DNA of 64,000 nt from the NCBI RefSeq assembly GCF_900115705.1, contig NZ_FOXL01000002.1:620001-684000 (forward strand), given 5' to 3'. Source of the stretch: Frateuria terrea (GTDB taxonomy: Bacteria > Pseudomonadota > Gammaproteobacteria > Xanthomonadales > Rhodanobacteraceae). A program made the position numbers and the translations under genes. The notes under the pieces are model-generated. The model did not search any database and was not told the DNA's origin. It worked only from the letters and a program-made list of their open reading frames with translations. This document shows, one piece after another, positions 23,696-31,861 of this stretch. How positions within the stretch are numbered: the stretch's first letter is position 1; every line of letters begins with the position of its first letter.

Positions 23696-25936
23696 ATGAA
23701 CCTGCAAGCCAACTTCGAACAGATCCCGCTCAAGGAATACGCCGAGCGGGCCTACCTCGACTACTCGATGTACGTGGTGCTGGACCGCGCGCTGCCCTTC
23801 GTCGGCGACGGCCTCAAGCCAGTGCAGCGGCGCATCATCTACGCGATGAGCGAGCTGGGCCTGGCCGCCACGGCCAAGCCGAAGAAGTCCGCCCGCACGA
23901 TCGGCGACGTGATCGGCAAGTTCCATCCACATGGCGATTCGTCGTGCTACGAAGCCATGGTGCTGATGGCACAGCCGTTCTCCTACCGCTACCCGCTGGT
24001 CGACGGCCAGGGCAACTTCGGCTCGCCGGACGATCCGAAGAGCTTCGCGGCGATGCGCTACACCGAGTCGAAGCTGAGCCCCATTGCCGAGGCGCTGCTG
24101 GGCGAACTGGCGCACGGCACGGTCGACTGGGTGCCGAACTTCGACGGCACGCTGGAGGAACCGAGCTGGCTGCCCGCGCGCGTACCGCACGTGCTGCTCA
24201 ACGGTTCCATGGGCATCGCCGTCGGCATGGCTACCGACATCCCGCCGCACAACCTGCGCGAGGTGGTGGCCGCCTGCATCCACCTGCTGGACAACCCCGA
24301 CGCCACCGTCGCCGACCTGGCCCAGCACGTGCCCGGCCCGGACTATCCGACCGCGGCGGAGATCATCACTCCGCGCAAGGAACTGCTGTCGATCTACCAG
24401 ACCGGCACCGGTTCGCTGCGTGCCCGTGCGGTCTACCAGGTGGAGGACGGCAACATCGTCGTCACCGCGCTGCCGCACCAGGTGAGCCCTTCGAAGATCC
24501 TCGAGCAGATCGCCGCGCAGATGCGCGCCAAGAAGCTGCCGATGGTCGAGGACCTGCGCGACGAGTCCGACCACGAGAACCCGATCCGCCTGGTGGTCGT
24601 GCCGCGCAGCAATCGGGTCGACCCGGCCGAGGTCATGCAGCACCTGTTCGCCACCACGGACCTGGAGAAGAGCTACCGGGTCAACCTCAACATGATCGGC
24701 CTGGACGGCCGGCCGCAGGTAAAGGACCTGAAGAAGATCCTCACCGAGTGGCTGAGCTTCCGCACCGACACGGTCACCCGCCGCCTCACCCATCGCCTGG
24801 GCAAGGTCGAACGGCGCCTGCACCTGCTCGAAGGCCTGCACATCGCCTACCTCAACCTGGACGAGGTGATCCGCATCGTGCGCTCCGAAGACGAGCCCAA
24901 GCCGGTGCTGATGAAGCGCTTCAGGCTCTCCGACGAGCAGGCCGACTACATCCTCGAGACCAGGCTGCGCCAGCTGGCCCGGCTCGAAGAAATGAAGATC
25001 GAGTCCGAGCGCAACCAGCTGGAGGAAGAACGCGCGCGGATCAACGTGCTGCTGAAATCGCCGGCCAAGCTGAAGACCCTGATCAAGGGCGAACTGCAGG
25101 CGGACGCGGCCAAGTACGGCGACGAGCGCCGCTCGCCGCTGGTCGAGCGCGAAGTGGCTCAGGCGCTGGACGAGAGCGCGCTGGTCGCCAGCGAGCCGGT
25201 CACCGTGGTGCTCAGCCAGAAGGGCTGGATCCGCGCTGCCAAGGGCCACGACGTCGACGCCGAAGGCCTGAACTACCGCGAAGGCGACGGCCTACTCGCG
25301 GCGATGAAGGCGCGCACCACCCAGCAGATTGCGGTGATCGACTCCACCGGCCGCAGCTACTCCACGCCGGCGCACACGCTGCCGTCGGCGCGCGGCAACG
25401 GCGAGCCTCTGACCGGTCGTTTCAGCCCACCCGCCGGCGCCAGCTTCGACGCGCTCACCGCCGGCGACAACGACACGCGGCTGATCCTGGCCACCGACTT
25501 CGGCTATGGCTTCGTCACCCGCTTCGACGCGCTCACCGGGCGCAACAAGGCGGGCAAGCAGATCATCTCGCTGAGCGATGGCGCCCGGGTGCTCGCACCA
25601 CAGACGAGCGCCGACCCGGCGCGCGACCGCATCGTGGTGGTCACCACCGAGGGCCACCTGCTGATGTTCTCCGTCGCAGAACTGCCCGAGCTCGACAAGG
25701 GCAAGGGCAACAAGCTGATCGAAGTGCCCAAGGCCAAGCTCGCCAGCGGCGAGGAGCGCGTGGCCGGCATTGCCGTGGTCAGCGAGGGCAAGGGCGAAGT
25801 GACCCTCTACGCGGGCCAGCGCAAGCTCACCCTGCGCTGGAACGACCTGGTCGAATACGGCGGCAACCGCGCCACCCGCGGCGGCCTGCTGCCGCGCGGC
25901 CTGCGCCGCGTGGAACGCATCGAAACCACCGGCTGA
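23696..25936 (+). CDS. parC: DNA topoisomerase IV subunit A
   Basis: A 746-residue type II topoisomerase subunit that decatenates chromosomes. Catalytic Tyr122 (AAMRYTES) and the [12 protein letters not shown] region are intact; Ser82 and Glu86 (E. coli Ser80 and Glu84) carry the wild-type residues, so the sequence shows no classic quinolone-resistance change. The winged-helix domain, tower and coiled-coil (about 380-490) and a C-terminal beta-pinwheel (about 495-730) are visible. The pinwheel seems complete, as in ParC rather than GyrA. parE is not in the window, so the two genes are unlinked here. Confidence 0.96.
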   Translation: MNLQANFEQIPLKEYAERAYLDYSMYVVLDRALPFVGDGLKPVQRRIIYAMSELGLAATAKPKKSARTIGDVIGKFHPHGDSSCYEAMVLMAQPFSYRYPLVDGQGNFGSPDDPKSFAAMRYTESKLSPIAEALLGELAHGTVDWVPNFDGTLEEPSWLPARVPHVLLNGSMGIAVGMATDIPPHNLREVVAACIHLLDNPDATVADLAQHVPGPDYPTAAEIITPRKELLSIYQTGTGSLRARAVYQVEDGNIVVTALPHQVSPSKILEQIAAQMRAKKLPMVEDLRDESDHENPIRLVVVPRSNRVDPAEVMQHLFATTDLEKSYRVNLNMIGLDGRPQVKDLKKILTEWLSFRTDTVTRRLTHRLGKVERRLHLLEGLHIAYLNLDEVIRIVRSEDEPKPVLMKRFRLSDEQADYILETRLRQLARLEEMKIESERNQLEEERARINVLLKSPAKLKTLIKGELQADAAKYGDERRSPLVEREVAQALDESALVASEPVTVVLSQKGWIRAAKGHDVDAEGLNYREGDGLLAAMKARTTQQIAVIDSTGRSYSTPAHTLPSARGNGEPLTGRFSPPAGASFDALTAGDNDTRLILATDFGYGFVTRFDALTGRNKAGKQIISLSDGARVLAPQTSADPARDRIVVVTTEGHLLMFSVAELPELDKGKGNKLIEVPKAKLASGEERVAGIAVVSEGKGEVTLYAGQRKLTLRWNDLVEYGGNRATRGGLLPRGLRRVERIETTG

Positions 25937-25963
25937 GACGACCCGCAAGCCGCCGTACACTGC

Positions 25964-26018
25964 TCCCTTTCCCCTCCGGGAGAGGGGCTGGAGTGAGGGG
26001 CCACTCGTGCGACGAGCC
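25964..26018. repeat. GC-rich palindromic repeat (CTCTCCCC family), reverse orientation
   Basis: CCCTTTCCCCTCCGGGAGAGGGGCTGGAGTGAGGGGCC, followed by CACTCGTGCGACGAG (a small hairpin). It is the reverse-orientation member of a pair with 26062-26096. It begins 28 bases after parC. Confidence 0.75.
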
Positions 26019-26061
26019 TCCACTCAGGCTGGGGGACTCATCCACCTTTCCCGCGCGCCCG

Positions 26062-26096
26062 CCCCTCACCTCGATCCTCTCCCCGGAGGAGAGAGG
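26062..26096. repeat. GC-rich palindromic repeat (CTCTCCCC family), forward orientation
   Basis: CCCCTCACCTCGATCCTCTCCCCGGAGGAGAGAGG. It mirrors the copy at 25964-26018 with about 45 bases between. The pair fills most of the 261-base gap between parC and the next gene. Confidence 0.75.
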
Positions 26097-26197
26097 CAAC
26101 AGGAAAGCCGAACTTTCCCTCCCGCCACCACTCCAACCCCGGTACACGCGACCACGTCCCGCCCGTTGATACAGGCACCGCTCCACCGGATCCCGCC

Positions 26198-26620
26198 ATG
26201 CGTCCCCAGCTTCCCACCGCCGTCCTCCTCGCCACCCTGCTGGCCATGCCGGCCTGGGCGCAGGACGCAGGCAGGCCGCTCAACCTCAAGCTTCCGCCGG
26301 GCGGCCTGCCCGCTGCGGCCAGCACGGCACCGAAGCCGCCCAGTACCCCCGGCGTTTACTACGGCGACCACAGCGGCCGCACCGCCGCCGACGATGAAGC
26401 CGCCGCGGTCGTACCCGATTGCGACGATGCCACCTACAACCGGCCGCAGATGCACGGCAGCGTCGGCATGGGCGTCATGAGCGGCAATCACGTCGACGGC
26501 AGCTACCAGCAAGGCACGGTCAACCTAAGCAAGGCCTTCGGTAGCTGCGACCATCCCACCGGCGGGGTCAGCGTCTCGATCGGCGCCGGCAACGGGCACT
26601 TCCACGGCCGCGGGCACTGA
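26198..26620 (+). CDS. Hypothetical secreted protein, Gly/His-rich C-terminus
   Basis: A 140-residue protein with a clear signal peptide (residues 1-21, cleavage after AWA). The mature part opens with a Pro/Ala-rich stretch ([18 protein letters not shown]), then a region with two cysteines (VVPDCDD and GSCDHP), then a short segment alternating Val/Ser/Gly and ending in NGHFHGRGH. It could be an extracytoplasmic metal-binding or surface protein, but I cannot name it. Possibly a monomeric envelope protein; the Val-Gly-Met pattern in the middle (GSVGMGVM) hints at beta structure. No tight operon partner. Confidence 0.6.
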   Translation: MRPQLPTAVLLATLLAMPAWAQDAGRPLNLKLPPGGLPAAASTAPKPPSTPGVYYGDHSGRTAADDEAAAVVPDCDDATYNRPQMHGSVGMGVMSGNHVDGSYQQGTVNLSKAFGSCDHPTGGVSVSIGAGNGHFHGRGH

Positions 26621-26764
26621 CGGTTCTGAGCTGCGTCCTTGCGGGCCCGCCGGCGCCTCGTGGCACCAGCCGAACCCGATGCGCCATCCGAGCTGACGCG
26701 TCGTCCCCGATTGCTGGCACCGTCCCTCCGCCTGTGCTCCACTCGCGGGCGAGGCAACACGACC

Positions 26765-27220
26765 ATGCAGCCATCCGTGCCATTCACCGCGACGACCCAC
26801 CTGCGCGACCTCGCGCGCCTGCGCCGCGTGCGCGACCGCATCGACCGCGAATACGCGCAGCCGCTGGACGTCGAAGCGCTCGCCCGCGGCATCGGCATGT
26901 CGGCCGGTCACCTTAGCCGCCAGTTCAAGCTGGCCTACGGCGAATCGCCCTACGCCTACCTGATGACCCGCCGCATCGAGCGCGCCATGGCACTGTTGCG
27001 CCGGGGCGACCTCAGCATCACCGAAGTCTGCTTCACGGTCGGCTGTGCGTCGCTGGGCACCTTCAGCACCCGCTTCACCGAGCTGGTCGGCATGTCGCCC
27101 AGCGCCTACCGCCGCAGGGAGACGCGGGCCACTGCGGGCATCCCCTCGTGCGTGGCCAAGCAGGTCACCCGACCGATCAGGAATCGAGAAGCGCCCGTCG
27201 GCGATCCGCACCTAGACTGA
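26765..27220 (+). CDS. AraC-family DNA-binding regulator (HTH only)
   Basis: A 151-residue AraC-type regulator lacking the usual N-terminal sensor domain. The two helix-turn-helix motifs are intact: LARGIGMSAGHLSRQFKLAYG and ITEVCFTVGCASLGTFSTRFTE, ending in the GMSPSAYRR signature. The start at 26765 is taken because the frame upstream is low-quality. A VOC protein follows after 25 bases and a DUF1801 gene after that, so it probably controls these, a pairing common in such genomes. Signal unknown. Confidence 0.88.
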   Translation: MQPSVPFTATTHLRDLARLRRVRDRIDREYAQPLDVEALARGIGMSAGHLSRQFKLAYGESPYAYLMTRRIERAMALLRRGDLSITEVCFTVGCASLGTFSTRFTELVGMSPSAYRRRETRATAGIPSCVAKQVTRPIRNREAPVGDPHLD

Positions 27221-27245
27221 GCGCCCCCACACCGGAGCGACCGCC

Positions 27246-27656
27246 ATGGACCTGACCATCCATTCCGCCTTCCTGCCGCACACCGACCCGAAGGCCTCGC
27301 TGGCCTTCTATCGCGACACCCTCGGCTTCGAGGTGCGCAACGACGTCGAATACAACGGCCTGCACTGGATCACCGTCGGTCCGGCCGGCCAGCCGAATAC
27401 CTCGATCGTGCTGCACCCGCCGGCCGCCACGCCCGGCCTCACCGACGACGAGCGGCGCACCATCGGCGAGATGATGGCCAAAGGCACGTTCGCCATGATC
27501 ATCCTGGCCAGCCGTGATCTGGACGGCACCTTTGCGCGGCTGGAAGCCAGCGGCGCCGAGGTCATCCAGGAGCCGACCGAGCAACCCTACGGCGTGCGCG
27601 ACTGCGCCTTCCGCGATCCGGCAGGCAACCACGTACGCATCAACGAAGTGCGCTGA
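27246..27656 (+). CDS. VOC (glyoxalase-like) family protein
   Basis: A 136-residue single vicinal-oxygen-chelate protein: ASLAFYRDTLGFEVRNDVEY, a middle RDLDGTFARLEASGAEVIQEP, and the closing CAFRDPAGNHVRINE are diagnostic. Members include dioxygenases, fosfomycin- and bleomycin-resistance proteins and isomerases; the sequence alone does not say which. It follows an AraC regulator and is separated from a DUF1801 gene by 2 bases. Confidence 0.9.
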   Translation: MDLTIHSAFLPHTDPKASLAFYRDTLGFEVRNDVEYNGLHWITVGPAGQPNTSIVLHPPAATPGLTDDERRTIGEMMAKGTFAMIILASRDLDGTFARLEASGAEVIQEPTEQPYGVRDCAFRDPAGNHVRINEVR

Positions 27657-27658
27657 CC

Positions 27659-28075
27659 ATGCCACCCCGCAGGCAAGCGCCGCCCGCGTCCGCGACCACG
27701 AGCGCCCAAGCGCCGTCCCGGCTGATCGACGCACGAATCGAGGAGCTGGCCGACTGGCGTGGCCAGATGCTCGCCCGCCTCCGCGCCCTCATCAAGGAGG
27801 CCGACCCCGACGTCATCGAGGAGTGGAAATGGCGCGGCGTCCCGGTGTGGTCGCACGCCGGCATCCTGTGCACCGGCGAGACCTACAAGAACGTCGTGAA
27901 GATGACCTTCGCCAAGGGCGCCAGACTGGACGATCCGGCGAGGCTGTTCAACTCCAGCCTCGACGGCAACACGCGTCGCGCGATCGATCTCCACGAAGGC
28001 GACGAGATCGACGAGAAGGCGTTGAAGGCGCTCATCCGCGCCGCGATGGCGTTGAACACCTCCGCGACACGATAG
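27659..28075 (+). CDS. DUF1801 domain protein
   Basis: A 138-residue cytosolic protein. After a Pro/Ala/Ser-rich lead of 20 residues comes the DUF1801 (YdhG-like) domain: IDARIEELADWRGQMLARLRALI, PDVIEEWKWRGVPVWSHAGILC, and a TYKNVVKMTFAKG core, which is typical of the family. Function in the family is not known. It begins 2 bases after the VOC stop, so the two genes should be cotranscribed. Confidence 0.88.
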   Translation: MPPRRQAPPASATTSAQAPSRLIDARIEELADWRGQMLARLRALIKEADPDVIEEWKWRGVPVWSHAGILCTGETYKNVVKMTFAKGARLDDPARLFNSSLDGNTRRAIDLHEGDEIDEKALKALIRAAMALNTSATR

Positions 28076-28180
28076 CCCGACAAGCGGGGCGGGGATCGCC
28101 GCCGGGCGACGGTTCCGACGCCATCCGCGCGGCGAAAAGCATTACCCTTCCCGCCTGCAAGCGATGGCGCGGAGCGGCCG

Positions 28181-28471
28181 ATGCACGGCGAATACAAGAT
28201 GCCAGGCGGCAAGCTGGTCGTGGTCGACCTGGCCATCAGCGACGGCTGCCTGGCCCAGGTCCAGGTCAGCGGCGACTTCTTCCTGGAGCCCGACGACGCC
28301 CTGCACGCCATCGATGCTGCACTGGAAGGCCAGGATGCCGGGGCCGACGAACATATGCTCGCCACGGCCATCCGCGTGCAACTCGCGCCCGGGGTGATGA
28401 TGTATGGCGTCTCTCCCGAAGCCATCGCCGTGGCGGTCCGCCGCGCGATCGACCAGGGAGCGGCTGCATGA
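28181..28471 (+). CDS. Lipoate-protein ligase accessory (C-terminal) subunit
   Basis: A 96-residue protein that reads as the C-terminal domain of a lipoate-protein ligase A, split off as a separate gene (LplB of bipartite systems): EYKMPGGKLVVVDLAI, FFLEPDDALHAIDAALEG and the terminal ALAVRRAI. In archaeal systems this subunit is needed with the catalytic subunit for activity. It has a GGAG ribosome site (28171-28174) and its stop overlaps the ATG of the catalytic gene by 4 bases, so the two are translated together. The order small-then-large is unusual. Confidence 0.85.
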   Translation: MHGEYKMPGGKLVVVDLAISDGCLAQVQVSGDFFLEPDDALHAIDAALEGQDAGADEHMLATAIRVQLAPGVMMYGVSPEAIAVAVRRAIDQGAAA

Positions 28472-29244
28472 CCCGCACGCTGTGGCGCGACCACGACTGG
28501 CACCTCATCCACGTCGATCCGCAACCGCCCGCGCTGCACATGGCGCTGGACGAAGTGCTCACCCATGAAGTGGGTACCGGGCGCCGCCCGCCGACCCTGC
28601 GGATCTGGGAATGGGGCGGATCTGCCGTGGTGATCGGGCGTTTCCAGTCGCTGCGCAACGAGGTCGATGCCGAGGCGGCGCGGCGCCATGGCATCGAAGT
28701 CGTGCGACGGGTCTCCGGCGGCGGCGCGATGTTCATCGAGCCGGGCAACACCATCACCTACTCGATCTACGCACCGCTCTCGCTGATCAAGGGCATGAGC
28801 TTCCAGGAGGCCTATGCCTGGATGGACGCCTGGACGCTGGAGGCGCTGGGCGAACTGGGCATCAAGGCCTGGTACCAGCCGCTCAACGACATCACCTCCG
28901 AAGGCGGCAAGATCGCCGGCGCCGCGCAGGCCCACCGCGGCGGCGCGGTGCTGCACCACGTCACCATGGCCTACGACATCGACGCGGCCAAGATGCTGGA
29001 CGTGCTTCGCATCGGCCGCGAGAAGCTGTCGGACAAGGGCACGCAAAGCGCCGCCAAGCGCGTCGATCCGCTGCGCAGCCAGACCGGCCTGCCGCGCGAT
29101 GCGATCATCGACCATATGATTGCCACCTTCCGCCGCCTGCATGGACTGGCCGAAGACACCTTGCGGCCGGCGGAACTGGAGCAGGCGCAAGCGCTCGCGC
29201 TGGGCAAGTTCAGCGACGGTGCCTGGACCGGCGAGGTCGCCTGA
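28468..29244 (+). CDS. Lipoate-protein ligase A, catalytic subunit
   Basis: A 258-residue biotin/lipoate ligase domain that adenylates and attaches lipoate to E2 and H proteins. Visible: ALHMALDEVL, LRIWEWGGSAVVIGRFQSL, the RRVSGGGAMFIEPGNTITYS nucleotide/lipoate-binding loop, and the conserved Lys in SEGGKIAGAAQ followed by LHHVTMAYD. It lacks the C-terminal domain of E. coli LplA, which is provided by the preceding gene. Translationally coupled to it by ATGA. The gene symbol is withheld because subfamily naming (LplA or LipM-like) is unsure. Confidence 0.88.
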   Translation: MTRTLWRDHDWHLIHVDPQPPALHMALDEVLTHEVGTGRRPPTLRIWEWGGSAVVIGRFQSLRNEVDAEAARRHGIEVVRRVSGGGAMFIEPGNTITYSIYAPLSLIKGMSFQEAYAWMDAWTLEALGELGIKAWYQPLNDITSEGGKIAGAAQAHRGGAVLHHVTMAYDIDAAKMLDVLRIGREKLSDKGTQSAAKRVDPLRSQTGLPRDAIIDHMIATFRRLHGLAEDTLRPAELEQAQALALGKFSDGAWTGEVA

Positions 29245-29253
29245 GCCATCGGC

Positions 29254-30372
29254 TCAGCCCGTCCTTCGCACCGACTCGCCAGCCTGTCCCAGCGCGGGAT
29301 AATCGATGTAGCCATGCGCACCGCCGCCGTAGAGCGTCCCTCGCTCGGCCGGCGCCAGCGGGGCGTCCTCGCGCAGCCTGCGCACCAGATCGGGGTTGGA
29401 GACGTAGTCCATGCCGAAGGCAATCGCGTCGGCGTAGCCCGACTGGATCGCCTCGATCGCCATGATCTTGTCGTAGCCGTTGTTGGCAATCCACGGTCCG
29501 GCGAACTTCGCACGCATGGCGCGGTAGTCGAACGGGAGGTTGTCGCGGGGTCCGCCGGTGGCACCCTCGATCACGTGCACGTAGGCGAGCCCGAAAGGGC
29601 TGATCCGCTCGACCGCCCGCTCGAACAGCGGTTGCGGGTTGGAATCGTGGGCGTCGTTGGCCGGGGTCACCGGTGACAAGCGCACGCCGCAGCGCTCCGC
29701 ACCGATCTCCTCCACTACCGCACGCATCACCTCGAACAACAGCCGCGTGCGGTTCTCGATGCTGCCGCCGTAGGCGTCGGTGCGGTGGTTGCTGCCGTCG
29801 CGCAGGAACTGGTCGATGAGGTAGCCGTTGGCCCCATGGACCTCGATGCCATCGAAGCCCGCCTGCATCGCAAGCCGTGCGGCGCGGCGGTAGTCCTGGA
29901 TCAGCCCGGGAATCTCCTCGATGTGCAGAGCGCGGGGGGCGGACACCGGCACGAAGCCCTCGCGGGTGAAGGTCATCGCGTCGGCGCGGATCGCGCTCGG
30001 GGCGACCGGCACCTCGCCGGGCGGCAACAGGCTGGTATGAGAGATGCGGCCCACGTGCCACAACTGCACGACGATGCGGCCGCCGCGCCGGTGCACCTCG
30101 TCGGTGACGCGCCGCCAGGCACGGGCCTGCGGCTGGTTGTAGATGCCAGGGGTATCCAGGTAACCCTGCCCCACCGGGCTGATCTGCGTCGCCTCGCTGA
30201 CGATCAGCCCCGCGCTGGCGCGCTGGCCGTAATACTCCGCGGCCAGCGGCGAGGGCAGCCGTTCGGGCGTGGCTCGGTTGCGCGTGAGCGGCGCCATCAC
30301 CACGCGGTTGGGAATGGCGATGGCACCCAGGCGACCGGGTTGGAACAGGGGGTTCGCGTCGCGAGCAGTCAT
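29254..30372 (-). CDS. Old Yellow Enzyme-family ene-reductase (NemA-like)
   Basis: A 372-residue FMN flavoprotein that reduces activated C=C or nitro groups with NAD(P)H. Key features: LGAIAIPNRVVMAPLTRNRA (FMN-binding), SEATQISPVG, WHVGRISH, EVHGANGYLIDQFLRDGSN (substrate-binding His/Asn), and the GGSIENRTR motif with conserved Arg. The ATG at 30372 has a GGAGG ribosome site 8 bases upstream, so it is preferred to 30387. It converges with the lipoate ligase gene and stands alone. Confidence 0.93.
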   Translation of the reverse strand: MTARDANPLFQPGRLGAIAIPNRVVMAPLTRNRATPERLPSPLAAEYYGQRASAGLIVSEATQISPVGQGYLDTPGIYNQPQARAWRRVTDEVHRRGGRIVVQLWHVGRISHTSLLPPGEVPVAPSAIRADAMTFTREGFVPVSAPRALHIEEIPGLIQDYRRAARLAMQAGFDGIEVHGANGYLIDQFLRDGSNHRTDAYGGSIENRTRLLFEVMRAVVEEIGAERCGVRLSPVTPANDAHDSNPQPLFERAVERISPFGLAYVHVIEGATGGPRDNLPFDYRAMRAKFAGPWIANNGYDKIMAIEAIQSGYADAIAFGMDYVSNPDLVRRLREDAPLAPAERGTLYGGGAHGYIDYPALGQAGESVRRTG

Positions 30373-30474
30373 GCAGGCCTCCGGCAAAGTGAATCCGCCG
30401 ATGCTGCCAAAAGGCCCGTCAATGCCGCGGCAGGCAAACCTGACGACAATGTTCCCGAATGTCCCGCGCCGCGC

Positions 30475-30969
30475 TCATAGGCGGCTGTACGACCACGACT
30501 GCATGCGGCCTTCCCGGTACGGCATCACGCCGTGGAACGGCCGCGGGTCGTCGTCGAACACCAGCGGCAGGAAGTGCCGGTCGCCTTCCCACATCGGCAG
30601 TTCCATCAGCCGGGTGCGCGGCACCCATTCGAGCGTGCCTTCATGGTTGCCCGCGTGGCAACTGCCCTCGAAGGCGTCGATCAAAAAGATGAAGCCGAGC
30701 CAGTCCTCGCCCTGCTTGCCGAAACCAGGCCAGTTGAGCGTGCCGCGCAGGCGCATCGAGGTGCACTCGATGCCGGCTTCCTCGCGGATCTCGCGGCGCA
30801 TGCAGGCGGCGATGTCCTCGCCCGGCTCCATCTTGCCGCCCAGGCCGTTGTACTTGCCCAGGTGCTGGTCGTCCGGCCGTGCGTTGCGGTGGATCATTAA
30901 CACCCGTTCGCGGTCCGGCGAAAGCACGTAGCCGAGCGTGGCGACGATGGGGCAATAGGGGGTCGGCAT
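30475..30969 (-). CDS. Nudix hydrolase (MutT-like)
   Basis: A 164-residue Nudix enzyme. The Nudix box is complete: GGKMEPGEDIAACMRRE followed by IREEAGI, with the metal-binding REIREE glutamates. The family hydrolyses nucleoside diphosphates linked to other groups, e.g. 8-oxo-dGTP; VLMIHRNARPDDQHLGKYN before the box is typical of 8-oxo-dGTP-type members. The start at 30969 gives the normal length. It is divergent from the phosphodiester glycosidase gene, 100 bases apart. Confidence 0.9.
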   Translation of the reverse strand: MPTPYCPIVATLGYVLSPDRERVLMIHRNARPDDQHLGKYNGLGGKMEPGEDIAACMRREIREEAGIECTSMRLRGTLNWPGFGKQGEDWLGFIFLIDAFEGSCHAGNHEGTLEWVPRTRLMELPMWEGDRHFLPLVFDDDPRPFHGVMPYREGRMQSWSYSRL

Positions 30970-31069
30970 CGGCGGGAAACGGCGGCAAAGCGGGCAGTGT
31001 AGCGCCGCCGATGAACGCGTGCCGCGCACACACTTGCGCCTGTCGCGCCAAGGCGGCGACCATCGGCGA

Positions 31070-31861
31070 ATGATCCGCCTCGTCCCTCGCCTTCCGCTCG
31101 CCTCGATTGCCGCTTTGCTGCTGGCCACCCTGGCCGGCTGTGCACCGCAGGCGCGCGCGCTGGACAGCGAGGTGCGGGCGTTCGAAGGGCAGAACTATCG
31201 CGTGGTCAGCATCGACCTCGAGCGCGAGCCGCTGACCCTGCATTGGCGCGAACCGGGCAGCGACGAGCCGTTCGGCACCATCGACAGCCTGCGCCAGTGG
31301 GGCGAGTCAAACGGACGGCGGCTGCTTTTCGCCGCCAACGCGGGCATCTACGACGCATCGTTCAAGCCGCTGGGGCTGTACGTGGAGAATGGCAAGACGC
31401 TGGTGCCGCTCAACATGGCGCATGGCAACCCGGCCTCGGGCAATTTCTCGCTGCTGCCCAATGGCGTGTTCGCGATCTATCCGGACGGCCGGGCGGCAGT
31501 GCAGACCAGCGCGCAGTTCAAGGCGGACGGACGCAAGGCGCGCTGGGCGACGCAGTCGGGACCGATGCTGGTGATCGACGGCAGGATCAATCCCGCCTTC
31601 GTGCACGACTCGGACAGCCTCAAGTGGCGCAGCGGCGTATGCGCACGCACGCCGCACAACGTGGTGTTCGCGGTGAGCGAGGCGCCGGTGAACTTCCACA
31701 CCTTCGCACGGCTGTTCCGCGACGAGCTCGGCTGCCGCGATGCGCTGTTCCTCGATGGCACCATCTCGCAGTTCTATCTGGACGGCGAGGGCTACGCAGG
31801 TGCGCCGGCCTTCATGGTCAGGCCCTACGCCGGGATGTTCGCCGTGTTCGCGCCCGAATGA
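31070..31861 (+). CDS. Phosphodiester glycosidase (NAGPA/DUF2233) lipoprotein
   Basis: A 263-residue extracytoplasmic protein with a lipoprotein signal (lipobox LAGC, Cys about residue 24). It has the DUF2233/NAGPA fold: GRRLLFAANAGIYDASFKPLGLYVENG, an APMLVIDG-type core (SGPMLVIDGRINP), and CRDALFLDGTISQFYLDG. Related enzymes cleave phosphodiester-linked sugars. The ATG at 31070 fits the signal; the upstream in-frame ATG at 31019 does not. Its stop overlaps the penicillin acylase start by 4 bases, so the two products are made together in the envelope. Confidence 0.88.
   Translation: MIRLVPRLPLASIAALLLATLAGCAPQARALDSEVRAFEGQNYRVVSIDLEREPLTLHWREPGSDEPFGTIDSLRQWGESNGRRLLFAANAGIYDASFKPLGLYVENGKTLVPLNMAHGNPASGNFSLLPNGVFAIYPDGRAAVQTSAQFKADGRKARWATQSGPMLVIDGRINPAFVHDSDSLKWRSGVCARTPHNVVFAVSEAPVNFHTFARLFRDELGCRDALFLDGTISQFYLDGEGYAGAPAFMVRPYAGMFAVFAPE

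Noticed and set aside
23696-25936. Quinolone-resistance changes in ParC
   Set aside because: The Ser82 and Glu86 positions have the usual residues.
31243-31857. Upstream extension of the penicillin acylase frame
   Set aside because: It is a shadow of the phosphodiester glycosidase; the real start is the ATGA at 31858 followed by a signal-like helix.
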